64,000 nt of DNA from Coenobita brevimanus (GCA_032717465.1 CM064657.1:18563232-18627231); one strand, 5' to 3'. Counted from the first letter of the stretch, positions 10,613 through 19,492 are shown. Numbers and translations are program-made. The notes: a model not told the origin generated them from the sequence alone.

Positions 10613-12055
10613 CTAAAGTCTAGATAAGCAATCTGCAATAACATTTTCTTTCCCCTTGACATGTTGTATGTCTAATGAATACTCCTGAAGAAGTAGACTC
10701 CATCTTGTCAATCTCTGATTTTTATCTTTAAACTTACTAAGGAATTTCAGTGGGTTGTGATCGGTATAAATGACTATGGGGTCAAAACCAGAACACAAAT
10801 AAAATGAAAACTGCTGTAAACCCAAAATCAAGGCCAAAAGCTCTTTCTCAATAGTTGAGTAGTTCTTTTGAGGTGGAGTGAACTTCTTACTGTAATAAGA
10901 TACAGGATGTTCAATACCCTGATCATCCTCTTGCAGCAAAACAGCCCCAGCTCCTGTATCACTTGCATCAACAGCCATCTTAAAAGGCTTAGCAAAATTT
11001 GGAGTAGCGAGCACTGGCTGACTTAATAGAATAGCTTTAAGTTTGTTGAAAGAGGATTCACAGTTATCGGTCCAGACAAATTTAACTCCCTTTTTCAGTA
11101 GGTCTGTAAGTGGTGATACAAGAATAGAAAAGTTAAGAACAAATCTCCTGTAATAACCTACCATTCCCAAAAATCTTTGTAGCTCTTTCCTACTTTTAGG
11201 ACTGGGAAGATCACTTATAACCTGAACCTTAGCTCCTGGTGGTGCAACATGTCCATCACCAATTACATACCCAAGGTACTGAACTTTAGCTTGACCAAAC
11301 TCACACTTTGATAAATTAGCTACAAGATTAGCCTGAACTAAACGGTCAAGAAATTTACTGACATGGCATAGATGATCTTTCCAGTTGTCACTGAAGATTA
11401 ATACATCATCAATATAAACAACACACCCTGCCAAACCCTCTGTTACAACATTCATGAGCTTCTGAAATGTGGCTGGTGCATTCTTCATACCATATGGCAT
11501 TACCGAACATGCAAAAGCCTTTCCTAGTGTTCCAAAACATGAGATCTCCCTAGCACGTTCAGTCATAGGTACTTGCCAGTATCCCTTTAACAAATCAAAC
11601 TTACTTATGTACCTAGCCTTTCCGATCTTCTCTATGCAATCTTCCACACGAGGGAGATGGTAAGTGTCTGTTTTAGTTATCTGATTAACACGTCTGTAGT
11701 CGATGCAAAGCCTCTGTGACCCACCTGGCTTAGGGACTAGAGTGACAGGAGAACTCCACTCGCTCTGACAGGGCTCAATCATCTTGTGGTCCAACAGGTA
11801 GCCAAGCTCCTTCTGGATGAGAGGAACTTTCACTGGGTTCACACGGTAAGGAGGCAGTTTAATTGGCTTTGCGTCTCCAACCTCGACATCATGCATCAAC
11901 ACAGTAGTTCTTCCTGGAGTGGCACAGAACACTTGCGGGTACTCCTGCAGTAATGCCGAAAACTCCTGCCTTTCCTTGGGAGGTAGATGAGAAAGCTTAG
12001 TCTGGAGATCATTCATGATATCAGGATTCTTCCCCAAACTATCACTCAGGCTCAT
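10613..12055 (-). CDS. pol: Reverse transcriptase-RNase H (Gmr1-like Gypsy)
   Basis: A 480-residue open frame. The RT spans about residues 60-290, with SKFDLLKGYW (Asp154), MPYGMKNAPATFQ and the catalytic YIDD at 214-217. A connection follows (RRFVLNFS), then RNase H from about 355 with Asp363 (AVDASDTG), the EKE of NYSTIEKELLAL (Glu403/405) and Asp432 (YTDHNPL). The frame ends in IADCLSRL and a stop, about 60 bp before the LTR, so nothing follows RNase H. In copy 2 the same protein continues without a break from the integrase C-terminus. Here a 1-base insertion near 12120 separates them, so the listed Met is internal to the polyprotein rather than a true start. Confidence 0.9.
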   Translation of the reverse strand: MSLSDSLGKNPDIMNDLQTKLSHLPPKERQEFSALLQEYPQVFCATPGRTTVLMHDVEVGDAKPIKLPPYRVNPVKVPLIQKELGYLLDHKMIEPCQSEWSSPVTLVPKPGGSQRLCIDYRRVNQITKTDTYHLPRVEDCIEKIGKARYISKFDLLKGYWQVPMTERAREISCFGTLGKAFACSVMPYGMKNAPATFQKLMNVVTEGLAGCVVYIDDVLIFSDNWKDHLCHVSKFLDRLVQANLVANLSKCEFGQAKVQYLGYVIGDGHVAPPGAKVQVISDLPSPKSRKELQRFLGMVGYYRRFVLNFSILVSPLTDLLKKGVKFVWTDNCESSFNKLKAILLSQPVLATPNFAKPFKMAVDASDTGAGAVLLQEDDQGIEHPVSYYSKKFTPPQKNYSTIEKELLALILGLQQFSFYLCSGFDPIVIYTDHNPLKFLSKFKDKNQRLTRWSLLLQEYSLDIQHVKGKENVIADCLSRL

Positions 12056-12113
12056 ACTGCATGGGAGAGCTTCACTTGCAGACTCGGGTGGAACAGCTAC
12101 AGTGCAGACTGGA

Positions 12114-12425
12114 TTATTTTCTGTCCCGCCTGTGATATAACTTTAGCATGTTGATGTGACATAGTTGCTTGCTCTTTCTACGATCTGGTGTGGCGATGAC
12201 ATAGTTGACATCACTGAGTTTCTTCTCCACGAAATAAGGGCCACTAAACTTGGCTTGAAGAGGTTGCCCATGAACTGGTAGCAGAATCAAAACCTGATCT
12301 CCTGGCTGAAAGTGGCGTAACCTGGACTTCTTATCATACCAAGTCTTCATCTTCTCCTGAGCAGCTCCTAAATTCTCTCTCGCCAGCTGTAAAGCAGTGG
12401 ACAGCCGTTCTTTGAACTTCATCAC
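12114..12425 (-). CDS. Integrase C-terminal (GPY/F-like) segment
   Basis: A 103-residue segment with an amphipathic helix (STALQLARENLGAAQEKMK), WYDKKSRLRHFQPGDQVLIL and FSGPYFVEKKL, the usual C-terminal module of Ty3/Gypsy integrases. It ends in HINMLKLYHRRD. No chromodomain follows. It belongs between the integrase core (ends near 12481) and RT (starts 12055). Single extra bases near 12495 and 12120, absent from copy 2, cut it off on both sides. Confidence 0.8.
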   Translation of the reverse strand: MMKFKERLSTALQLARENLGAAQEKMKTWYDKKSRLRHFQPGDQVLILLPVHGQPLQAKFSGPYFVEKKLSDVNYVIATPDRRKSKQLCHINMLKLYHRRDRK

Positions 12426-12480
12426 ATACTCCAGCAGGTTGACGTCATCTTCCTCCGACAGCCAGCATTCCTTGAGTAAC

Positions 12481-15282
12481 TTAAGGGGTCCTCTTTACTT
12501 CATGGCCAAACAGTAGTTCAAAAGGTGAGAAGCCCAGTGATTCATTTGGAGATTCTCTTGCAGCAAACACAACGAATGGAAGACCTTTATCCCAGTCTTT
12601 CTGATGTTCCAAACAGTATTTCTTGAGCATCGATTTGAGTGTTTGATGATATCTCTCCAACGCTCCTTGGGTCTGGGGATGGTAAGCTGAAGACGTGATC
12701 TGGGTGATGCCCAACTCTTTCAGAGACTGCTTGAAAACGTTTGACATGAAATTACTTCCCCGGTCTGACTGTACCTCCTTGGGCAGACCAAACTTTGTGA
12801 AGAACCCTATCATTTCCTTAACCACGTTCTTTGCTGAGATGTTTCTAAGTGGAATGGCTTCAGGATAAAGAGTAGCCATATCAATCATGGTCAACACATA
12901 AGAAAATCCTGAAGAAGTCTTAGGAAGAGGGCCCACAATATCCACCAACACACGGGTGAAAGGCGCCTCAAAAGGAGGAATGGGAACTAGAGGTGCAACC
13001 TTTTCAGTCTGATTACACTTCCCCACAACTTGACAGGTGTGACAAGACTTACAATACCAGGAAACATCCCTGAAGATACCTGGCCAGTAGAAGTGTTTCA
13101 AAATGCGTGCCACAGTCTTCCTCACTCCAAGGTGTCCTGCCAAACTGGAATCATGAGCCACTCTAATGATATCCTGCCTACAAACACGAGGGATGACAAC
13201 TTGATGTACAACCTCCCATTCACAGTCGGCTGATGCTGTTGGGGGTCTCCACTTCCTCATAAGTACTCCTGACTTTACATAATAACAAGTAGAAGCACCA
13301 GCTGACTCTTCCTCACTGCAAGCAGAGTTAGCTAGACCTTTCAACTCAGGGTCAGCAACCTGCAACTCAACCAACTCTTGACGAGACAAATTATCAACAC
13401 TACGGGGTACTGCCTCATCTGGTGAGTGGTCCAAATTAGCAAGAAAAGTGTCAGCTAGGATAACATCATCATCATCATTATCCTCTAAATCACCAGTAAC
13501 TTTAGACTTAGCCCTAGTGACAGCACATGCAGGGAACACATCAGGGACATCACAATCCTGGGACGCAGCCACTGGCTCACTAGACAACTGAGGAGCTGGA
13601 CACACTTGACTTCCACCAATATCATTTCCAAGTAAGAAAGTTACACCTGACATTGGGAGTGTCTCAACCAACCCAACCATAACAGAACCATTAACAAAAC
13701 CAGACTCTAAATTCACTCTGCACAGAGGAACAGAGAAGTAATTATTCCCTACACCTTGTAAGATTACAGTTTCATCAGAGGAATTAAAATTAGAGCCTAG
13801 AACACTGGTCAGCATAAGGGATTGGCAAGCACCTGTATCACGATATATTTTAACTGATTTCCTGTCATTACTGTCCAGAGGACTGACAAAACCATCAGAC
13901 AGGAAATTAGCACATGAACTCTTGAGAGTGTCACCCACGTTACTGCTCAAAAGAGGAGCTCCATCATGAGAATTTAAGTTACCCCTCAAAGCAGGTTCAG
14001 TTAACTCAGTTAAAGAATTCTGGGAACTCTCAAGAGTGGACACTAGACCAACTGACTGAATATTTAAAGACTCCTTTTTGTTCACATCACGCTGTCTCCT
14101 GAAACATCTCTCCGTAGTATGACCAAGCTTACTACAATAAGTACATTTACTTTTCTGAAATCTAGAGGTGAAGCTGGTATTTACTTCCTGAGAAACATCA
14201 TCCTTATTCTCTTTCCTGTTACCTGTACTCTGAGTAGAGGCAACGTACTTACTCTCAGCTTTCCCTTTTTCTCTAGAATATCTCTTGTGAGTGAGAACAT
14301 ACTCATTAGCTAAAACTGCAGCATCAGACAAATTATCTATTCTTTTCTCATCAAGATATAGGCTTACATCTTTACTAATACACCTTTTGAAATCCTCCAG
14401 CAAAATCATCTGCTTAAATTTACCAAAATCAGAATCCACATTCTTAGAATTTAACCACTGCTCTAACAGATCTTCTTTCATTTTTGCATACTCAACATGG
14501 GATTGCTTATCTTGCTTGTAAGTTGTCCTAAATTTTACTCTATAGGCTTCAGGAACAAGCTCATAGGCCTTAAGAATCAAGCTCTTAACTACATCATAAT
14601 TATCAGATTGATCCTGAGGCAAAGATGCATAAGTTACTTGAGCTTTACCGGTGAGAACAGTTTGAAGGAGTACTGGCCAATACTCCTTAGGCCAATTAAA
14701 ACCTGTAGCTACCCTCTCAAACAACTGAAAATACTTGGTTAAATCAGATTCATTAAAAGGAGGGACAAGTTTAACATTTTTAGCCACATCAAAATCATCA
14801 GAGCTAGATGATCCAGTTCCACCTTGTTTCATGCGATACTCATGGTCTGCCTGAATCCTAGCAAGTTCAGCTTGTGCCTGAGCCTGTATCTGTGCCTCCT
14901 GAATCCGAACCTGAGAGTCAGCCTCCTTAGCCTGAGACTCAGCCTCCTTAGCACGTGCTTGAAATTCAGCCTCCTTAACACGAGACTCCGCCTCCTTAGC
15001 ACAAGCCTCCTGCAGGGCTAGCTGTAACTTAGCTATTTCAATCTGCGTTTGCTCATTTGGAGGAGTCACATTAAACAAGCTCTTATTAATCATGCCAACA
15101 ATTTGATCTTTAGAATGATGAGAGCGAACAGCAATTCCCAATTGTTGAGCAACAAGCTTAAGTTCATTCTTTGTTCTATTTTCAATATCACACACTGTTT
15201 GCACATTTGACAAAAAATCTTTGGCTTCATCAAGTGTAGAAATAGTAGCCATCATGAATATATCACAGTCACAAAATATCAA
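12481..15282 (-). CDS. gag-pol: Gag-protease-integrase polyprotein
   Basis: 933 residues. The N-terminal 30-70 region resembles a SAP-like helix pair. An Ala/Glu/Lys-rich coiled coil with KEAES-type repeats covers about 85-145. The capsid-like region at about 165-335 includes MILLEDFKRCISKDVSLYLD, similar to the SCAN-type capsid described for Gmr1 elements. A CCHC knuckle lies at 380-393 (CTYCSKLGHTTERC) and a retropepsin site DTGA at 482-485. The integrase zinc-binding residues are H710, H717, C744 and C747. The integrase core carries D781, D840 and E876 with 35 residues between the last two. Met 11 (ATISTLDEAK) may be the real start. The frame ends at a 1-base insertion in the integrase after FELLFGHEV. 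Confidence 0.9.
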   Translation of the reverse strand: MIFCDCDIFMMATISTLDEAKDFLSNVQTVCDIENRTKNELKLVAQQLGIAVRSHHSKDQIVGMINKSLFNVTPPNEQTQIEIAKLQLALQEACAKEAESRVKEAEFQARAKEAESQAKEADSQVRIQEAQIQAQAQAELARIQADHEYRMKQGGTGSSSSDDFDVAKNVKLVPPFNESDLTKYFQLFERVATGFNWPKEYWPVLLQTVLTGKAQVTYASLPQDQSDNYDVVKSLILKAYELVPEAYRVKFRTTYKQDKQSHVEYAKMKEDLLEQWLNSKNVDSDFGKFKQMILLEDFKRCISKDVSLYLDEKRIDNLSDAAVLANEYVLTHKRYSREKGKAESKYVASTQSTGNRKENKDDVSQEVNTSFTSRFQKSKCTYCSKLGHTTERCFRRQRDVNKKESLNIQSVGLVSTLESSQNSLTELTEPALRGNLNSHDGAPLLSSNVGDTLKSSCANFLSDGFVSPLDSNDRKSVKIYRDTGACQSLMLTSVLGSNFNSSDETVILQGVGNNYFSVPLCRVNLESGFVNGSVMVGLVETLPMSGVTFLLGNDIGGSQVCPAPQLSSEPVAASQDCDVPDVFPACAVTRAKSKVTGDLEDNDDDDVILADTFLANLDHSPDEAVPRSVDNLSRQELVELQVADPELKGLANSACSEEESAGASTCYYVKSGVLMRKWRPPTASADCEWEVVHQVVIPRVCRQDIIRVAHDSSLAGHLGVRKTVARILKHFYWPGIFRDVSWYCKSCHTCQVVGKCNQTEKVAPLVPIPPFEAPFTRVLVDIVGPLPKTSSGFSYVLTMIDMATLYPEAIPLRNISAKNVVKEMIGFFTKFGLPKEVQSDRGSNFMSNVFKQSLKELGITQITSSAYHPQTQGALERYHQTLKSMLKKYCLEHQKDWDKGLPFVVFAARESPNESLGFSPFELLFGHEVKRTP

Positions 15283-15320
15283 ACAATATCCTTATGATAA
15301 TATCCTGAATATCCTGATAT

Positions 15321-15330
15321 GAGGTCGCCA
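15321..15330 (-). other. Primer-binding site
   Basis: Six bases inside the 5' LTR the minus strand reads TGGCGACCTC, beginning with the TGG that pairs with tRNA CCA. Copy 2 has the identical sequence at 40431-40440, also six bases from its LTR. A tRNA ending ...GGTCGCCA is implied; tRNA-Arg is plausible but not proven. Confidence 0.65.
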
Positions 15331-15336
15331 AATGTA

Positions 15337-16120
15337 TGTTACGAAACAGAGAAAGATAATGTACACTTTAAGTGAGAATACGAAGAGTCACTACTGTCCC
15401 GTAAAGTTCCAGGTTCAAAACAAAAGAGTTAGGTAAAATTACAAGTTAAAGTTTAATGCTTAAATTAACAACAAAACATTCAGGACTCATAAGGATAATG
15501 TAATGGCAAATAAACAGGTTAAATGTATGGTTAACTGCAATAGCCTCTATTAACACGAAATTAGCAAGAGTAAATTTATCTAAGTCAGCCCTGATAAAAT
15601 GAGATACCAGATAATACTCAGTGAATGCCAGATAAATTATTACAGATACAAACTATTATCAAAAATGACTGACAAAGAACACTACATAAATTACAAACTT
15701 CACTAGGCCTACAAATTAAACTTATGCTATACAGTACAAGAACAAAATGCAACAACAGTTATACTCAAATTACACACAGCTGCTAGATGTTTGGAGATTT
15801 CTTGAGCACTCACAATAATAATAACTGTACAGGGGAGGACAGAGATGTGAACAAAATGAGGAGCAGATCTAAGTGGCCATGATGCAGAGATTGAGCTCAT
15901 TATATAGGGGCCAGCAGAGCCTGATACAACTTGTAAGAAGGACGCGCAAATGAAGCCACGGGGACAAAGAGATGAAAATCCCGCAAAGTATAACAGAGAG
16001 AACGACTTACTCTACTATAACGGTAGAAGGGGGGGACTGAGGCAGAACACGCTCGTGATCAAACATGCAGCATACTGTGCGTTAAAATTACACAAAGGAT
16101 GATGAAATCATAGGCTATGT

Positions 16121-16124
<4 letters not shown>
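15337..16124 (-). repeat. LTR (5' LTR of copy 1)
   Basis: 788 bp, TGTTACGAAACAG...CTATGTAACA on the plus strand. It is the same length as, and almost identical to, 9763-10550. The TATA box CTATATAAT is on the minus strand at 15899-15907, placing transcription toward lower coordinates into gag. Confidence 0.95.
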
Positions 16125-16161
<37 letters not shown>

Positions 16162-16286
16162 TAGATAGATAGATAGATGGATATAGATAGATGGGTAGAT
16201 AGATAGACAGATAGATAGACAGATACTGTAGATAGATACATAGATAGATAGGTATACATATAGATAAATTTATGTATATAATATAT

Positions 16287-16370
<84 letters not shown>
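16125..16370. repeat. Compound (TA)n/(GATA)n microsatellite
   Basis: TA repeats at about 16125-16160, 16280-16297 and 16320-16370 alternate with GATA/GACA-type repeats. It continues the TA array interrupted by LTR element 1. Confidence 0.95.
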
Positions 16371-16372
<2 letters not shown>

Positions 16373-16439
16373 CCGCTTTATTTGTTTGTTTTTTCCTTCA
16401 ATCAAGACCAAACCAAGGGCCAGAGACCCCCAGACACAT

Positions 16440-16986
16440 ATATGTTCTGAATCAGTGTGCCCCAAGGATTGTATTAGGGGGCATGAAAATTCACACGTGG
16501 GTCGTTTAAGGTCACCGGTAGAGCTTTTTCCTTTTTGGTCCGGGCTACGACGGGGACCCCTGCAGCCAAATATTTGGCATGGAGACTCACATGACCTCCA
16601 GTTTGGACATGTATGTTGACCTCTGAGGTCATCTGAGGTCACTGGTCAGTCATATGAGGTCACCGGTAATACGCGATCGAACGACAGGACCCAGCAGCCC
16701 GATTTTTGCAAGGAGACTCAAATGACATCCAGTTCGGACATAGGCTATGTGAGGTTGACCTCCGAGGTCATTTGAGGTCACTAATAACAGTAAACAAGTG
16801 CGCACAAAAACTGTGCAATTTGTCTGCAAAAGCTGAAATAGAAAATTACTTGACCTCTTATAATCCCTCTTCAAAAGCATTATAGGTACATGGTCTTTCT
16901 GGAGTAGAAAGAAAGATTGGACTACTGTAGAACAAATAGGAATAGTGTTCGTCATTTTGGCCCGGCAACGTCGGGCACCCCTCTAG
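16440..16986 (+). mobile_element. Helitron-like element, 3' end clear
   Basis: It ends with a GC-rich hairpin (CCCGGC...GTCGGG at about 16962-16977), then ACCCCTCTAG followed by T, the CTRR-plus-hairpin end of Helitrons. A diverged internal copy of the same end (GGTCCGGGCTACGACGGGGA) lies at about 16539-16558. Between them are two diverged tandem units (about 16563-16641 and 16689-16780) sharing GGAGACTCA and the TGACCT/AGGTCA block. No Rep/helicase coding is present, so it is non-autonomous. The 5' boundary is uncertain. Confidence 0.5.
16617..16780 (+). promoter_or_regulatory. Repeated TGACCT-n3-AGGTCA-n4-AGGTCA block
   Basis: Two units carry the same half-site layout. In the first, TGACCT lies at 16617-16622 and AGGTCA at 16626-16631 and 16636-16641. 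In the second, TGACCT lies at 16756-16761 and AGGTCA at 16765-16770 and 16775-16780. Extra AGGTCA sites are at 16509-16514 and 16657-16662. AGGTCA is the nuclear hormone receptor half-site, and the 4-base direct repeat is one layout such receptors bind. Function is inferred from the motif only. Confidence 0.3.
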
Positions 16987-17033
16987 TATTTTTTATGTGT
17001 TTTATATGATCATTAGTTTGCACAGTATGTATG

Positions 17034-17273
17034 TCCATCCATCCATTGCCAGACGCCATGTATCCCAAACGGGGTGGTCAAGGGCTTAGAGTTAATTGTT
17101 TTACAGGGAGGGGCACTAATCCTCCACCAACCCCACTTGACACGTAGGGAGTTATGCCAACAGCATCTGGTGTTCCCAGGCGGTCACCCATCCAAGTACT
17201 AACCAGATCCAACGTTGCTTAACTTTGCTTATCGGACGGGAAGCGGTGTACTCAACGTGGCATGGCCGTACGC
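17034..17273 (-). mobile_element. 5S rRNA-derived SINE, near full length
   Basis: On the minus strand, 17273 to about 17155 follows 5S rRNA almost throughout. It has the GCGTACGGCCATGCCACG start, box A-like AGTTAAGCAACG (about 17211-17224) and the box C region TACTTGGATGGGTGACCGCC (within 17173-17198). A body of about 70 bp follows, then a tail with CCACCCCGTTTGGGATACAT, GGCGTCTGGCAAT and (GGAT)n. The last part matches the 3' end of the RTE-like LINEs (for example 28150-28188), consistent with mobilisation by them. It is not a 5S gene, because the 3' unit and tail are fused on and two other truncated copies exist. Confidence 0.8.
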
Positions 17274-18180
17274 CTGGTAATTTAAAGTTCGTTATCTTAT
17301 GCATCATGAGGTATGGTATGATAAAAAGTATCACTTACATCACGTAACTGGTAATTGCCCAGCATATTTGCATCATTTCACATTGGCATATAAAAACTGT
17401 ATTTATCGTTTGTAGGCTATGTACTATAATAAATACAATCACATAAAAGTTTTGCCATGTTACCTGTTTCCATGCCATATACTCGAATACATTTTGTAAT
17501 ATGACATCATTGACGTATCTCAAGCATTAGAAACATGTAAGCTACATTTGCCTTTGTTTTCTTTTTGTATATTTTATGCAGAAAGGAGTATTTATTATTT
17601 TGTTGTATCGAAAGATATGTGGTTGACATGCGTCTGAAAACAAGGTAAGGACTTTACTGAAGATTTGTTTTTATTTTTCTGTTAAATTAGCATGATACGT
17701 GTGATAATAGAACTAAAGCAACATGCGGCTATGGGTCTCTGATTCCCATCTGAAAATTTTTGGCACAATAATGTAGCCTACATGCATGTGGGACGAGGTC
17801 ATACCCATTCCTATTAAACACATTATAATAGTCTTGTCTGCATTTTTAATACATCCATTATATTCCATGTCGAAGACATAAATTATTATGAAACTTTGTG
17901 ATCATAACATAATAATGTGGGATATTATTCACCACCCACATGGCATGAATGGTGAGGGATGCTCATACCTCATTTAATTATTATTGCTAAAACTATCTTC
18001 CTCAGTCTCACGTGGTATGCAAAGTTTTGATTTAAAAATCTACCGTAATATCCGCGATAAACATTTGGTTTGATTCCCGTTCTCTGTCACCTGGTTTGTG
18101 CACTAGATCGGGTGACGTTAGGGGTCTTACAATTGTTACAGTTGTAACGTTGAGTCGTTGCTCCGTATCTGTTCTCCGTG
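17274..18180. other. Unique-looking AT-rich interval
   Basis: About 900 bp with no recognisable transposon, microsatellite or conserved coding. It is one of the few apparently single-copy stretches here and lies just upstream of the candidate promoter. Confidence 0.4.
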
Positions 18181-18203
18181 CTGTATATTCAGTGCATTAA
18201 GGG

Positions 18204-18235
18204 TATATATCGAGCCTGGCCTGGCCACTCAGTGA
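18204..18235 (+). promoter_or_regulatory. Candidate TATA-Inr core promoter
   Basis: TATATAT at 18204-18210 is followed by the arthropod initiator TCAGT with its A at 18231, a 27-base spacing that suits a pol II core promoter. An ATG with a strong splice donor follows about 100 bp downstream. It could equally belong to an undetected LTR or LINE 5' end. Confidence 0.35.
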
Positions 18236-18363
18236 ACTAGACGTGTCAATCAGTCCACGATACGCAGTCAGTCCGGCGTTTCCGTCCAGTGAAGCTGACG
18301 TGCTTAACTTAAACTGTTCTTAGTATTTTACAATGGGTTTTACTATTTCTGAGACAAACAAAG
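18231..18363 (+). CDS. Candidate first exon, putative myristoylation signal
   Basis: From the predicted start at 18231 a short leader leads to ACAATGGG, with the ATG at 18333-18335. The ten codons read MGFTISETNK and the exon ends AAAG before GTAAGAA at 18364, a near-ideal 5' splice site. Gly2 and Ser6 fit the N-myristoylation pattern MGxxxS. No second exon is identified within the window, and the protein family is not recognised. Ten codons are thin evidence, so treat this as a lead only. Confidence 0.25.
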
Positions 18364-18892
18364 GTAAGAAAAGTTTGATGCACGAAAGGTCGTGCTGCCA
18401 GATTTTGTTGTGAGAATTTGAAAGTGCTACTAGAAAATTAAAAAGAAGTTACACATATATTGTTGTGAAAGGCATTAACCCTCAGAAGTGAAGATCAGTA
18501 CGCTGTAAGGCAATAAATGAGATACAAGCAAAACTGATCGGACGCATCGGAGACAGCTCCATATTTTATTTGATATTTACGAAAAAAAAAAAAAAAATCT
18601 CCTGGAAGCCATCACTACCCAGAGAAGCAGTTTTAAGTACCTGCTACCTACTGTGATGTGTGAATTGTACCCAGGAAGCAGTATTTATCATCAAAGAAGA
18701 CTTACTGAACCATTAACATCACGGATCCTACGTCCCCTTCACCCTTTCCACCATCCTGGGTGATGGGGACATTGTTATGGCTGATAAATTGATGGCTTTC
18801 CTGAGAGAGACCGGACTGATCAGAGTGATGTGACTTTTTTACTGTATGGTTATGGTTTTGATCAACCGTAAATATGTGTATATTGTACAGTT

Positions 18893-19330
18893 AATTAGGG
18901 TTAATAGTTGGCGTATTTGAAATAGTTCCTCCTCCCACTGATCTATTTCTAATATTGATGTCCCCTACATTAAGCCCCGTTCCTCGACTGACAGTCACCA
19001 GCTGATGAGTGCAAGTGTGCAGTATAGAAAGGTATTGGGCACTTGCAGTCGATGGTGGTCTGTTGGGCGAGGTTCTTCACTTTTTGTACATAATATGTAA
19101 ATATATTCTAACATCTTGCTTAAGTTATTCTAATTAGGGCCGACAACTGACGTATATGGAAATGTTTCTGACTTGTCTGGTTCTCTTTCATATATTGATG
19201 TCCCCTATATTAGGCTGTGCCTCGACTGACAGTCACCAGGTGATGAGTGCAGGTGTGTAATGTAGAGAGGCTTTACATATTTGCAGTCGATGGTGTTCTC
19301 TTGGTCGAAGCCTTTCTACCATTAGTGTCG
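18893..19330 (+). repeat. Tandem pair of hairpin-containing units
   Basis: Two diverged units about 240 bp apart share TTGATGTCCCCTA, CCTCGACTGACAGTCACCAG, TGATGAGTGCA and GCAGTCGATGGTG. Each folds alike. In unit 1, TCGAC (18984-18988) pairs with GTCGA (19048-19052), and TGCAAGTG (19010-19017) with CACTTGCA (19040-19047). In unit 2, TCGAC (19222-19226) pairs with GTCGA (19286-19290), and 19248-19260 with 19273-19285. Pairing is kept although the arm sequences differ. Confidence 0.6.
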
Positions 19331-19492
19331 GTCTAGTTAATTGTCTCTTTAGGATTTAGTATAGGTTAGCGATTTGTTAGATGATTAGTTTTAGGGTCTT
19401 TAGATTAGGCATTTTTGGTTATAATGTAAGGTAAAAAATATAGAAATATATAGAAAAAGAATAAAAATGTAAAAAAATTATAAAATATAAAT

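Larger units (their letters stand above)
9763..16124 (-). mobile_element. Gmr1-like Ty3/Gypsy retrotransposon, copy 1
   Basis: A 6,362-bp element read on the minus strand, with LTRs at 15337-16124 (5') and 9763-10550 (3'), both 788 bp. The LTR ends are TGTTAC...GTAACA. Between them lie a primer-binding site, gag, protease, integrase, RT and RNase H in that order, and a purine-rich tract. Integrase upstream of RT is the Gmr1-type arrangement and the reverse of ordinary Ty3/Gypsy. By eye the LTRs differ at about two positions, so the insertion looks recent. Two single-base insertions in the integrase C-terminal region break the polyprotein relative to copy 2. No envelope gene is present. Confidence 0.9.

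Noticed and set aside
11469..11663. Plus-strand frames opposite the Gypsy polyproteins (also 13030, 14119, 14291, 30348, 38235, 39316)
   Set aside because: They are antisense shadows, repeated only because the two element copies are similar.
17155..17273. A functional 5S rRNA gene
   Set aside because: The 5S part is fused to a LINE-like tail with a short tandem repeat and has truncated relatives at 41181 and 50111, so it is a SINE.
17152..17523. Small minus-strand frames in the 17.1-17.5 kb interval
   Set aside because: The first overlaps the 5S SINE and the second has no family resemblance or supporting signals.
18995..19052. Hammerhead ribozyme at CTGATGA (19002-19008)
   Set aside because: No GAAA follows the stem, and the second unit reads GTGATGA, so the core is not conserved.
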